From positions 62,001 through 126,000 of the forward strand of contig NZ_JBFAPP010000001.1 in assembly GCF_040676775.1 (NCBI RefSeq): 64,000 nucleotides of DNA, read 5' to 3'. The translations under genes and the position numbers were made by a program. The notes under the pieces were generated by a model. It ran no database searches. It saw nothing but the letters and a program-made list of their open reading frames with translations, and was not told the origin of the DNA. Shown here piece after piece: positions 17,665 to 29,470 of this stretch. The stretch's first letter is position 1, and the number at the start of each line of letters is the position of its first letter. This stretch comes from Micromonospora_G sp040676775. GTDB lineage: Bacteria > Actinomycetota > Actinomycetes > Mycobacteriales > Micromonosporaceae.

Positions 17665-18108
17665 ATGGCGATCACCATTCGGACAGCGGTGCAGGCGGAT
17701 CTGCCGGCACTGCTGGCGCTGTACGGAGAACTGCATCCGAGCGACACCCCGCTCCCGCCCGATCGGGCCGGGCAGATCTGGCGGGAGATCACCGCACAGT
17801 CCGGGCGTACGGTGCTGCTCGCGGAGGTGGACGGGGTGCCCGCCGGCACGCTCGACTGCACGGTGCTGCCGAACCTGACCCGGGGCGGCCGGCCGTTCAT
17901 GCTGGTGGAGAACGTGGTGGTCGGCGCGTCCGTACGCCGTCTCGGGGTCGGCCGGGAGTTGCTCGCGGCGGCGGTCGACCGGGCCCGGTCGACGAACTGT
18001 TACAAGGTCCAGTTGCTCTCGCGGCTGACCCGGGACGAGGCGCACGCCTTCTACGAGTCGTCCGGGTTCCGGCAGATCGCCGCCGGTTTCCGCCGCTACC
18101 TGGACTGA
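17665..18108 (+). CDS. GNAT family N-acetyltransferase
   Basis: The 147-residue protein has the GNAT fold. The acetyl-CoA loop VRRLGVGRELL lies at about residues 91-101 (Q/RxxGxG/A type), preceded by the VENVVV strand and followed by AHAFYESSGFRQ, the conserved C-terminal motif. Substrate unknown. It follows the NmrA-like gene by about 78 bp but is probably independent. Its last seven codons are duplicated directly downstream. Confidence 0.88.
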   Translation: MAITIRTAVQADLPALLALYGELHPSDTPLPPDRAGQIWREITAQSGRTVLLAEVDGVPAGTLDCTVLPNLTRGGRPFMLVENVVVGASVRRLGVGRELLAAAVDRARSTNCYKVQLLSRLTRDEAHAFYESSGFRQIAAGFRRYLD

Positions 18109-18133
18109 ACTTCCGCCGCCACCTGGACTGAAA
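18088..18133. repeat. 23-bp tandem duplication of the GNAT gene end
   Basis: Positions 18088-18110 and 18111-18133 are direct copies of a 23-bp unit (TTCCGCCGCYACCTGGACTG then AAC or AAA) with two differences. The first copy holds the last codons and TGA of the acetyltransferase gene. Because 23 is not a multiple of three, the second copy is untranslated. Confidence 0.9.
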
Positions 18134-18301
18134 CGGCCGGTTGCGGGGGCGTGAACGGGACGGCGGGGATCCAAGGGTCGGGACGGAGCGGACGACCCGT
18201 CGGAGCAACTCGGCGCTGGACTAACCTTGGCCTCTGGTCGGGCTCTATGGCGCGCTCGCCCCTGATCAACGCAACGGACCGCAACGGACGGAACAAAGAT
18301 C

Positions 18302-19516
18302 ATGATCGACCAGGCCAAGACACGCGTCCTGCTGCTGGAGAACATTCACCCCGACGCGGTCTCCCGGCTGGAGTCGGAGGGATTTCTCGTCGAGTCGCTG
18401 CGCAACGCGCTGGACGAGGACGAGCTGATCGCCCGGATCGAGGGCGTGCACCTGCTCGGCATCCGCTCCAAGACGCAGGTCACCGCCCGGGTGCTGGCCG
18501 CCGCGCCGCAGCTCGTGGGGATCGGCGCGTTCTGCATCGGCACCGACCAGATCGACCTGGCCGCCGCCTCCGCGGCCGGCATCGCGGCGTTCAACGCCCC
18601 GTTCTCCAACACCCGCAGCGTGGTCGAGCTGGCCCTGGCCGAGATCATCATGCTGGCCCGGCGGCTGCCCGAGAAGAACGCCGGCATGCACGCCGGGATC
18701 TGGGACAAGGCCGCCAACGGCAGCCACGAGGTCCGCGGCCGGACGCTGGGCATCGTCGGGTACGGCAACATCGGCGCCCAGCTCTCGGTGCTCGCCGAGA
18801 ACCTCGGCATGCAGGTCTACTTCTACGACACCGCCGACAAGCTCGCCCTCGGCAACGCCAAGCGCTGCGACAGCCTGAACGAGCTGCTGGAGGTGGCCGA
18901 GACGGTCACCCTGCACGTGGACGGCCGACCGGGCAACAGCGGCTTCTTCGGCGAGGAACAGTTCGCCCGGATGCGGCCCCGCAGCCTGTTCCTGAACCTG
19001 TCCCGGGGCTTTGTCATCGACTACGCCGCCCTGCGCGACCACCTGGTGAGCGGACACCTGGCCGGCGCCGGCATCGACGTGTTCCCGCACGAGCCCAAGG
19101 GTCGGGGCGACGAGTTCACCTCCGAGCTGCGCGGCCTGCCGAACGTGATCCTCACCCCGCACATCGGCGGCTCGACCGAGGAGGCGCAGGCGGACATCGG
19201 CGGGTTCGTGGCCAACAAGCTGGCCCAGTTCGTCGGCGAGGGCAACACCACGCTGAGCGTGAACCTGCCCGCGATCCAGCTCCCGGCGGCAACCGGGACT
19301 CACCGGATCGCGCACACGCACCACAACATGCCGGGCGTGCTGGCGCAGGTGAACAGCATCCTGGCCGAGCACGCGGTGAACATCGAGGGCCAACTGCTGG
19401 GCACCCGTGGCGAGTACGGCTACCTGCTCACCGACCTCGGTGCCGGTTACACCGAGGACGTCGTGCTCCAGTTGCGGGCGATGAGCCAGACGATCCGGCT
19501 GCGGGAACTGTCGTGA
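18302..19516 (+). CDS. serA: D-3-phosphoglycerate dehydrogenase, ACT-domain type
   Basis: The 404-residue cytosolic enzyme oxidises 3-phosphoglycerate to 3-phosphohydroxypyruvate, the first step of serine synthesis. The NAD loop GYGNIG is near residue 158. The catalytic Arg lies in NLSRG, the Glu in PHEP and the His in TPHIGGST (near 290). A C-terminal ACT domain (about 330-404) would bind serine. SerA enzymes also reduce 2-oxoglutarate to D-2-hydroxyglutarate. The TGA overlaps the GTG of the downstream FAD-linked dehydrogenase, a fitting partner for that side reaction. Confidence 0.92.
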   Translation: MIDQAKTRVLLLENIHPDAVSRLESEGFLVESLRNALDEDELIARIEGVHLLGIRSKTQVTARVLAAAPQLVGIGAFCIGTDQIDLAAASAAGIAAFNAPFSNTRSVVELALAEIIMLARRLPEKNAGMHAGIWDKAANGSHEVRGRTLGIVGYGNIGAQLSVLAENLGMQVYFYDTADKLALGNAKRCDSLNELLEVAETVTLHVDGRPGNSGFFGEEQFARMRPRSLFLNLSRGFVIDYAALRDHLVSGHLAGAGIDVFPHEPKGRGDEFTSELRGLPNVILTPHIGGSTEEAQADIGGFVANKLAQFVGEGNTTLSVNLPAIQLPAATGTHRIAHTHHNMPGVLAQVNSILAEHAVNIEGQLLGTRGEYGYLLTDLGAGYTEDVVLQLRAMSQTIRLRELS

Positions 19517-20871
19517 GCGACATCGAGGAGCAGTTGCGGGGCATCGTCGGCCCGGCGCACCTGCTGGTCGACCCGGATCTGCGCGACGCGTACGAGACGG
19601 ACTGGACCCGCCGGTTCACCGGGACCGCGCGCTGCGTGGTCCGCCCGGCGGACACCGCGCAGGTCGCCGCGGTGGTGCGAGCCTGCTCGGCAGCGGGTGT
19701 GCCGATGGTCGTCCAGGGAGGCAACACCGGCCTGGTCGGCGGGGGCGTGCCGGGCGGCGGCGAGGTGCTGGTCAGTCTGACCCGGCTGACCGAACTGGAG
19801 CCGGTCGACGCAATCGAGGGCCAGGTGACCGTCGGTGCCGGCGTCACCCTGGAGAAGCTCCAGGCGCACGCCCGCCCGGCCGGACTGGATGTCGGCGTCG
19901 ACCTCGCCGCCCGCTCGTCGGCGACCATCGGCGGGATGGTCGCGACCAATGCCGGTGGCATCCGGGTGCTGCGCTACGGCAGTATGCGCGACCAGCTCAC
20001 CGGTCTGGAGGCGGTACTGGCCGACGGCACGGTGATCACCAGGCTCGCCGGTCTGGCCAAGGACAACACCGGGTACGACCTGACCCAGTTGCTCGCCGGC
20101 AGCGAGGGCACCCTGGCGATCATCACCCGGGTACGCCTGCGCCTGGTTCCGCTGCTGCCCGCTCGGGCGGTGGCCCTGGTCGCGGTCGACGGCACCGACG
20201 CCGCTCTCACCCTGCTCGCCGCCGCGCGCAGTCGCCTGTCGACGCTCGCCGCGGCCGAGATCTGCTACCCCGAGGGCATGGAACTGGTCCGGTCCTACGG
20301 TCGCCTGCCCGCCCCCTTCGACACCGACTACGCGGCGTACGTGCTGTTGGAGTGTGCCGGGCACACCGACCCGACCGACGAGTTGCTGGACATGCTCGGA
20401 GAGTGTGCGGCGGTCGAGGATGCCACGGTGGCCTCGGACGCGGCCGGTCGGGCGCGGCTGTGGGCGTACCGGGAGACGCACACCGAGGCGATCAACACGG
20501 CGGGCGTGCCGACGAAGCTCGACATCTGCGTACCGCTGCGCGAGCTGGCCGGGCTGGTCGCGGTCCTGCCGGAGACGGTCGAAGCGGTCGCACCGGGCGC
20601 CCGCACGATCCTGTTCGGTCACCTCGGCGAGGGCAACCTGCACGTCAACGTGCTGGGCGCGGGCGAACTGGCAGAGCAGGTGACCGACGCGGTGCTGCGG
20701 CAGGTCGCGGCCCGGCGCGGCAGCATCAGCTCCGAGCACGGGGTGGGTCGGGCGAAGGCCGAGTGGTTGTCGCTGTCCCGCTCCGCCGAGGAGATCGACG
20801 TCCTGCGCCGGATCAAGTCCGCCCTGGACCCGGCCGGTCTGCTGAACCCCGGCGTCCTGCTCTCGAAGTAG
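19513..20871 (+). CDS. FAD-linked D-2-hydroxyacid dehydrogenase, probably D-2-hydroxyglutarate dehydrogenase
   Basis: The 452-residue product has the PCMH-type FAD domain at the N-terminus (VVQGGNTGLVGGGVP near residue 63; SSATIGGMVATNAGG near 135) and the FAD-oxidase C-terminal domain ending in the conserved SSEHGVGRAK motif and NPG tail. This is the GlcD/D2HGDH/lactate dehydrogenase family. Position and coupling to serA (GTGA overlap at 19513-19516) favour D-2-hydroxyglutarate as substrate, because SerA can make it. That link is established in pseudomonads and is inferred here. Glycolate or D-lactate dehydrogenase are alternatives. Confidence 0.82.
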   Translation: MSDIEEQLRGIVGPAHLLVDPDLRDAYETDWTRRFTGTARCVVRPADTAQVAAVVRACSAAGVPMVVQGGNTGLVGGGVPGGGEVLVSLTRLTELEPVDAIEGQVTVGAGVTLEKLQAHARPAGLDVGVDLAARSSATIGGMVATNAGGIRVLRYGSMRDQLTGLEAVLADGTVITRLAGLAKDNTGYDLTQLLAGSEGTLAIITRVRLRLVPLLPARAVALVAVDGTDAALTLLAAARSRLSTLAAAEICYPEGMELVRSYGRLPAPFDTDYAAYVLLECAGHTDPTDELLDMLGECAAVEDATVASDAAGRARLWAYRETHTEAINTAGVPTKLDICVPLRELAGLVAVLPETVEAVAPGARTILFGHLGEGNLHVNVLGAGELAEQVTDAVLRQVAARRGSISSEHGVGRAKAEWLSLSRSAEEIDVLRRIKSALDPAGLLNPGVLLSK

Positions 20872-20880
20872 CGGCAGCTC

Positions 20881-21503
20881 GTGACGAACCGGTTCCTGCA
20901 CCTGGCCCGGCACGGCGAGGCGATCGACGAGGGTCGGCTCAGCGAGGCCGGGCAGCAGCAGGCCAGGCTGCTGGGACGGCGGTTGGCGACCGTGCCGCTG
21001 ACCGCCGTCCACCACAGCCCACTCCCCCGTGCGGTCCACACCGCGCACCTGATCGGTGAGTTCCTTCCGGGCGTACCGTTGCAGGTCGAGGACGTGCTCG
21101 GCGACTACATCCCGCCGGTGCCCGACCCGGATGCCCTGCCCGAGGTCTACACCCGTTTCCTCGACGGCGTCACCCCCACCGAGTACGCCGACGGTGCCCG
21201 CCTGGCCACAGCCGCGATCGAGCGGTACGCCCGGCCGTCGGTGTCGGAACCCGCCGGCCCGGAGCCGGCCGGGCCGGGCACGCACGAGTTGATCGTGACG
21301 CACAACTTCCTGATCGGCTGGTTCGTCCGGCACGCCCTCGACGCCCCGACCAGCGCTGGCTCGGCCTGAACCAGAGCAACTGCGCCCTGACCACGATCCT
21401 CTACCGCCCGGACCGCCCACCGGCCCTGATCCGCTTCAACGACATGTCCCACCTGCCGCCAGACCTACGCTGGACCGGCTTCCCGCCGGCTTTGAACATC
21501 TAG
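20881..21503 (+). pseudogene. Histidine phosphatase gene with one-base frameshift
   Basis: The N-terminal part has the phosphoglycerate-mutase-like motif LARHGEA (RHG at residues 9-11). The second catalytic His lies in VTHNFLIG. After 'RHALDAP' the frame shifts and stops at 21369. The continuation is read in the +1 frame as QRWLGLNQSNCALTTILYRP and runs to TAG at 21501-21503, which matches the family C-terminus. One missing C in the GCCCCG run at 21345-21350 would restore a 207-residue enzyme. This is either a true inactivating or programmed shift or a sequencing error in a C run. It sits 9 bp after the hydroxyacid dehydrogenase gene. Confidence 0.8.
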
Positions 21504-21552
21504 ACCCACCCTTCGACCGGCTCCCAACGCTCCTTCACCGGAACGGCCACGC

Positions 21553-21600
21553 GGCTGTGACGGTTCACTACCCCTGGAGGGGTAGCAGATCGCCACAGCC
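21553..21600. terminator. Two-tier hairpin between convergent genes
   Basis: Inner arms CTACCCCT/AGGGGTAG (21568-21585) are enclosed by outer arms GGCTGTG (21553-21559) and CACAGCC (21594-21600). The structure lies between the convergent histidine phosphatase and TIGR03086-type genes and is probably a bidirectional terminator. Confidence 0.7.
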
Positions 21601-21634
21601 TGCGGCTTCACTGACGAAACGAACCGGGATGTGG

Positions 21635-22228
21635 TCAGGCGTGGCCCGGATCGCGGCCGGCGAGCGCCGCGAGGCGGTCGTACAGCGGAGCGTCGTCGGT
21701 GACCGTTACCTCGGGGCCGAAGGCACGCCCGTCCGCTTCGGTGCCCCGGAACTGTGGCCGCAGCGTGTCCCGGACCCAGCGCAGCGCGAGTTGCCCGACC
21801 TCCGGGTCGAGGTCGGTCGACTGACCGGTTGCCCTGGCCAGGTCCCAGGCGTGCATCGCGAACTCGGCGATCTGCTGGTCGACCGGAAAGCGGGCCGGCA
21901 CCTCGCCCATGCCGGGCAGCGTGATCGTCCCGGTCAGGTCGCCCGCGCCACGCCACGCGTCGAGCAGTTCGGCGGCGCCCTTGCCGAAGACCGCGCCCCG
22001 GTCCGACGTCAGCGCCGGGGCGGCTTCGGACCAGTCGGGCTTGCCACCCGTCGCCGTCAGGGTGAACTGGCGCAGGTCATGCACCACGTGGTCGCCGAGC
22101 TGGGCCACCGTCCACGACCGGCAGGGCGTCGGCAGATCCTGCTGGTCGTCGCGTACCCGGCCAAGGAGCTCACCAACCTGGTCCAGCGCTCGCGACAGCA
22201 GGACAATCGGCTCGTTCTCCGGCGCCAT
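21635..22228 (-). CDS. TIGR03086-type / mycothiol maleylpyruvate isomerase-like (DinB fold) protein
   Basis: The 197-residue product has the four-helix DinB-like fold of actinobacterial TIGR03086 proteins. An N-terminal LLSRALDQVGELL helix is followed by TPCRSWTVAQLGDHVVHDL, which carries a metal-ligand His, and by EFAMHAWDLARATG with a second conserved His. These proteins probably use mycothiol or a metal; the reaction is unknown. ATG 22228 follows GGGAGA. The frame extends upstream but has no good start there. Confidence 0.8.
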   Translation of the reverse strand: MAPENEPIVLLSRALDQVGELLGRVRDDQQDLPTPCRSWTVAQLGDHVVHDLRQFTLTATGGKPDWSEAAPALTSDRGAVFGKGAAELLDAWRGAGDLTGTITLPGMGEVPARFPVDQQIAEFAMHAWDLARATGQSTDLDPEVGQLALRWVRDTLRPQFRGTEADGRAFGPEVTVTDDAPLYDRLAALAGRDPGHA

Positions 22229-22452
22229 GACGAAATCTCCCTGGTCGTGGTGGGTTTCTACCGAAAAGCAGACAACCACGTCCGTACGACAGGTGGGTGC
22301 GTCCAAGTGAACCACCACGCCGACCCCTGTTCATGACAACACGTACGCCGCGATGACAACGCGTACGCCGATGCTCGTCGGCCGCTGCTGTCGATTCCGG
22401 GCCGGTCGTTCGTCGCAGGAGTGAAGACGACAACATCTGATCGGAGAATCCC

Positions 22453-22815
22453 ATGGCCCAGTACGCGATCCTGCTGTTCGCGAACGCCCCTGCCGACGCC
22501 GCGGACCTGACTCCGGAGGAGCAGCAGGCGCATCAGCGGCACGGCGAGGACGTGGAGAGGTTCGGCGGCACCATGCTCGCGGCGTTCGCGCTGCAACCGA
22601 GCACCACGGCGACCTCGGTGCGCGGCGACGTCGTAACCGACGGCCCCTTCCTCGACACCAAGGAGGTCATCGCCGGCGTCTACGTGATCGAGGCCCCCGA
22701 CCTGGACGCCGCCCTGGAGATCGCCCGGCGGAACCCCGCCACCCAGCAGGGTGGCGGGGTCGAGGTGCGCCCGGTCGCGAGCGGCTTCGTAGGCGTATCG
22801 ACCACCGGTGGCTGA
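22453..22815 (+). CDS. YciI-like (DGPF domain) protein
   Basis: The 120-residue protein has the dimeric ferredoxin-like YCII/DGPF fold. The signature TDGPFLDTKEVIAGVYVIEAPDLD is visible around residues 60-83. Many actinobacterial DGPF proteins sit beside ECF sigma factors, but none is present here. Function unknown. ATG 22453 follows a GGAG. It is divergent from the TIGR03086-type gene. Confidence 0.85.
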   Translation: MAQYAILLFANAPADAADLTPEEQQAHQRHGEDVERFGGTMLAAFALQPSTTATSVRGDVVTDGPFLDTKEVIAGVYVIEAPDLDAALEIARRNPATQQGGGVEVRPVASGFVGVSTTGG

Positions 22816-22836
22816 CGGACCGACGACGTCAGGACG

Positions 22837-22880
22837 GGGGGTCGTCGGGCACCGGCAGCGTTCACCGGCAGACGACCCCC
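22837..22880. terminator. Hairpin after the YciI-like gene
   Basis: Arms GGGGGTCGTC (22837-22846) and GACGACCCCC (22871-22880) form a perfect 10-bp stem. The right arm lies inside the last codons of the convergent beta-helix gene. It is best read as the plus-strand terminator. Confidence 0.6.
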
Positions 22881-24094
22881 ACGCATCCGTTCAGGTCGCC
22901 GGTGGAGACGTTGCCGCCACCGTCGCGGACACTGCCGGGCGGCAGCGCCTCGATGCCGTGGTCGGCGTTGCTCTGGGTACGGTTCCCGGTGACCAGGATG
23001 TCGCTGCCGACCGGCACGTTCGTGTGCAGCCCGTCGTCGTTGGGCCGGCCGGCGGCGTCGTTCTCACCCGAGGCGTAGCCGTTGCCGGTGAACCGGTTGC
23101 CGGTGACGCTGATCCGGGCCGGCGACGCTCCGATCGCGGGGGCCTCGAAGAACAGCCCGTTTCCGCCGTTGTCGGTGAAGGTGTTCCGGGCGACGGCCAG
23201 TCCGTCGATGACCGCGAGGAGGCCGACCCGGACGTACATCCCGTAGAAGTGGTTGGTGAACTCGTTCTCGATCACCCGGGTGTTGCTCGCGGGCCCGTCG
23301 ATCACCAGCCCGAACTCGGATGCCCGCAGGCTGTTGCGCTGGACGGTCACGTCTTCGACCGCGATGCCGAGCTGGATGGTGCCGCCGGTGAGGTCGTTGC
23401 CGCTGATGGTCACCTCGTTGGACTCGGAGACCCGAATCCCGCTCTGGCTGAAGTGGTTGTCGCGCACCACCGTGCGGTTCGCCTCCGATGCGGTGACGCG
23501 GCCGCCCCGGAAGATGTTGTCGGCGATCAGTGATCCGTGGGTGTTGATGCTCAGGTCGATCCCGCCGTGCACCCTGACGCCGCGAATGGCGATCCCGGTG
23601 GAGTTCGTCGCCACCACGGCCGGCGTACCGCTCGCAACCGCTTCTATGGCACCCTGGGCGATCCGCAGACCGGAGACGGACTCGGCCTGCACACCGCCGT
23701 CGTCTCCCGGGGAGTCGGAACCGTTGCGTAGCAGGCGTACGTTCTCGATCACCGTGTTGCGGGTGGAGTCGAGGGTGACCCCCCATGCGAAGTCGATGAT
23801 CGCGCCGTTGCGGATACGCAGTCCATTTCGCTGGGTCGCGGAGATACCGACACCGCTGGTACGCGGGCCGCTGACGACATGCTGGTTGAGGTCCACGGTG
23901 ACGCCGTTCGCGCCGATCACCAGGGCGTCGCCGGTGCAGCGCAGATCGGCCCGCAGGGTCACGTCCCTGGTGATGGTGTCACCGCAGCGTACGGGCGGGG
24001 CCGCCAGGGCCGACGTCGGCGTGGCCGACATTGTCAGACCTGCGGCGAGGAACAGGATCGTTCCGGTATGGAGCAGCGTTCGAACCCTAATCAT
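22862..24094 (-). CDS. Secreted right-handed parallel beta-helix protein
   Basis: The 410-residue product has a signal peptide (MIRVRTLLHTGTILFLAAG... cleaved near ALAAP). A series of about twelve beta-helix coils follows, with recurring N-x-(I/V) and 'I-x-x-N-x-F' patterns such as VIENVRLLRNG, VVRDNHFSQSG and ITGNDLTGG-like turns. This is the NosD/pectate-lyase-like carbohydrate-binding and sugar-hydrolysis (CASH) fold. Two cysteines at the very end (CVGVVCR) could form a disulfide. It is probably extracellular and binds or cuts a polysaccharide; no catalytic site is assignable. ATG 24094 begins the signal peptide, and the upstream in-frame ATGs were rejected. Confidence 0.8.
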   Translation of the reverse strand: MIRVRTLLHTGTILFLAAGLTMSATPTSALAAPPVRCGDTITRDVTLRADLRCTGDALVIGANGVTVDLNQHVVSGPRTSGVGISATQRNGLRIRNGAIIDFAWGVTLDSTRNTVIENVRLLRNGSDSPGDDGGVQAESVSGLRIAQGAIEAVASGTPAVVATNSTGIAIRGVRVHGGIDLSINTHGSLIADNIFRGGRVTASEANRTVVRDNHFSQSGIRVSESNEVTISGNDLTGGTIQLGIAVEDVTVQRNSLRASEFGLVIDGPASNTRVIENEFTNHFYGMYVRVGLLAVIDGLAVARNTFTDNGGNGLFFEAPAIGASPARISVTGNRFTGNGYASGENDAAGRPNDDGLHTNVPVGSDILVTGNRTQSNADHGIEALPPGSVRDGGGNVSTGDLNGCVGVVCR

Positions 24095-24264
24095 CTCTCT
24101 CACCTGCACAAACTCGGAGGGGCCAGAAGGGAGAGAGTAGTTACGCTGCGTGATCGAGTGGTAACTTAGTCGTCTAGCCGACCGCGCGGTCCGGACCACA
24201 CATCTTCACAGCGCCCGCACCCCACCTGCACCATCGACCGATCGGGCGTCCATACGATCTGATC

Positions 24265-24851
24265 ATGCCGCTGACGCTGCCCACCCATCCCGTCGCCGTT
24301 GTCCTCTTGAAACGGTGGCGACCTCGCTGGTTCGACGGGGTGGCTCTGACAACCGGCGCGATCGCGCCCGACGTGGCGTACTCGGCCTGGTGCGTCATCC
24401 GTGGTGGGTCAGCACGACCTCGGCACTGGTCGGCGCGGTCAGCCACATCGGGTGGGACGCGTTCACCCACCCGAGCCTCGACCGAGGTCGCGTCGCCTTC
24501 CCGTTCCTGCACGCCCAGGTGTGGCAGGGCGTGCCGTGGTGGGAGTTCCTGTCCACCGCCTCCGACGTCTTCGGCTTCGCCGCGAGCGCGGCCTTGATCG
24601 TCCACATCGGCCGATCGCGGCTGCTGCGGCGTTGACACGGATCACCGCCGTCGGTCGCGCCACGGCCCGTTCCGTTCTGGTCCACCGCGGCCCTGGTGTT
24701 CACCCTCGGGCTGGCGCTGCTGCCGATGCAGCCGGTCCAGCTGTTCCACGACCAGGCCGTACGGGTGATGCTGATCGCCGTGCTCGCACTGCTGGCGGGT
24801 GCCGGGGCGGCACAGGTGCGTACGGCCGAACGGGGTACGGCGACCGGGTGA
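24265..24851 (+). pseudogene. Broken DUF4184 family membrane protein gene
   Basis: Three pieces of one DUF4184-like protein are visible. MPLTLPTHPVAVVLLKRW through GAIAPDVAYSA is in the frame of 24265. ALVGAVSHIGWDAFTHPSL through HIGRSRLLRR is in another frame and stops at 24633-24635. After that stop, in the same frame, a membrane segment (FWSTAALVFTLGLALLPM) runs to TGA 24849-24851. Normal members are about 230-250 residues. The segment between the first two pieces is shortened, so a deletion and frameshift occurred around 24385-24420, plus a later nonsense or indel change. Probably non-functional. Confidence 0.75.
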
Positions 24852-24873
24852 GGCGGCCGCCGTACCCGATGGT

Positions 24874-26301
<1,428 letters not shown>

Positions 26302-26408
26302 GGCTCTCCTGATCGGGTGTGAGGTACTGGTGTCGGGCTGGCGGGTGCGCGGCAACCGGTGCCGGTGGTCCGCGCGCGGCGCGACGGGGAACTGTCGGCA
26401 CCGCCAGG

Positions 26409-28486
<2,078 letters not shown>

Positions 28487-28489
28487 CGC

Positions 28490-29470
28490 TCAGCCCTCCT
28501 TGCGGGTTCGGGGGTCCAGGGCCAGGTACGCCAGGTCCGCCAGCAGGTTCGCCAGCAGTACGGAGAGCGTGATGATCAGGAAGACGCCCTGCATCAGCGG
28601 GTAGTCCTTGGCGCCGACCGCCTGGAAGAGCTGGAAACCGAGGCCGGGATAGGAGAAGACGATCTCGACCAGCAGGGTGCCGCCGACGATGAAGCCCAGT
28701 GACAGCGCGAAGCCGGAGACGTTGGGCAGCAGCGCGTTGCGAGCCGCGTAGCTGACCGCGACCCGGCGTTCCGACAGGCCCTTGGCGTGGGCGACGGTGA
28801 TGTAGTCCTCGGCGGCGACGGTGACCATCATGTTGCGCATGCTCAGGATCCAGCCGGAGACCGACGAGATCAGGATGGTGAACGCGGGCAGCAGGCTGTG
28901 CTGGATCGCGCTGCCGATGAAGTACTGGTCGAACGCCGGCACCAGGCCGGGTTCGTAACCGCCGGAGGACGGGAAGAAGCTGCCCGGCCCGGCGAGCAGG
29001 GCGATCGAGATGAGCCCGAGCCAGAAGTACGGCACCGACGACAGGAACGTGGTCGCCGGCAGCAGTCCGTCGATCCACGAGCCGCGCCGCCAGCCGGCCA
29101 CCACGCCGAGCATGGTGCCGGTGAGGAAGCTGATCACGGTGGTGATACCGACCAGGGCCAGGGTCCAGGGCAGGCTGTCGGCGAGCACCTGGGAGACCGG
29201 CGCCGGGAAGAACGTGAACGACAGCCCCAGGTCACCGCGGAAGAGCTGGCCCCAGTACTCGACGTACTCCTGCCAGACGCTCTTGTCCTTGTCCAGACCG
29301 AACAGGACGTAGAGCGACTGCATCGCCTGGGTGCTGATCTGGCCCTGGTAGCGGGAGATCAGCGACTGGACCGGGTCACCGGGGATCATCCGGGGGATGA
29401 AGAAGTTGATGGTGATCGCGGCCCACGCGGTGAACAGGTAGAACGCTATCCGTTGCAGCAGGAATTTCAC
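28490..29470 (-). CDS. ABC importer permease, OppB-like
   Basis: The 326-residue permease begins MKFLLQRIAFYLFTAWAAITINFFIPRMIPGDP, the OppB/DppB N-terminal signature. Six transmembrane helices and the EAA loop 'EDYITVAHAKGLS' follow. It overlaps the OppF-like gene by four bases and is co-translated with it. Confidence 0.92.
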   Translation of the reverse strand: MKFLLQRIAFYLFTAWAAITINFFIPRMIPGDPVQSLISRYQGQISTQAMQSLYVLFGLDKDKSVWQEYVEYWGQLFRGDLGLSFTFFPAPVSQVLADSLPWTLALVGITTVISFLTGTMLGVVAGWRRGSWIDGLLPATTFLSSVPYFWLGLISIALLAGPGSFFPSSGGYEPGLVPAFDQYFIGSAIQHSLLPAFTILISSVSGWILSMRNMMVTVAAEDYITVAHAKGLSERRVAVSYAARNALLPNVSGFALSLGFIVGGTLLVEIVFSYPGLGFQLFQAVGAKDYPLMQGVFLIITLSVLLANLLADLAYLALDPRTRKEG

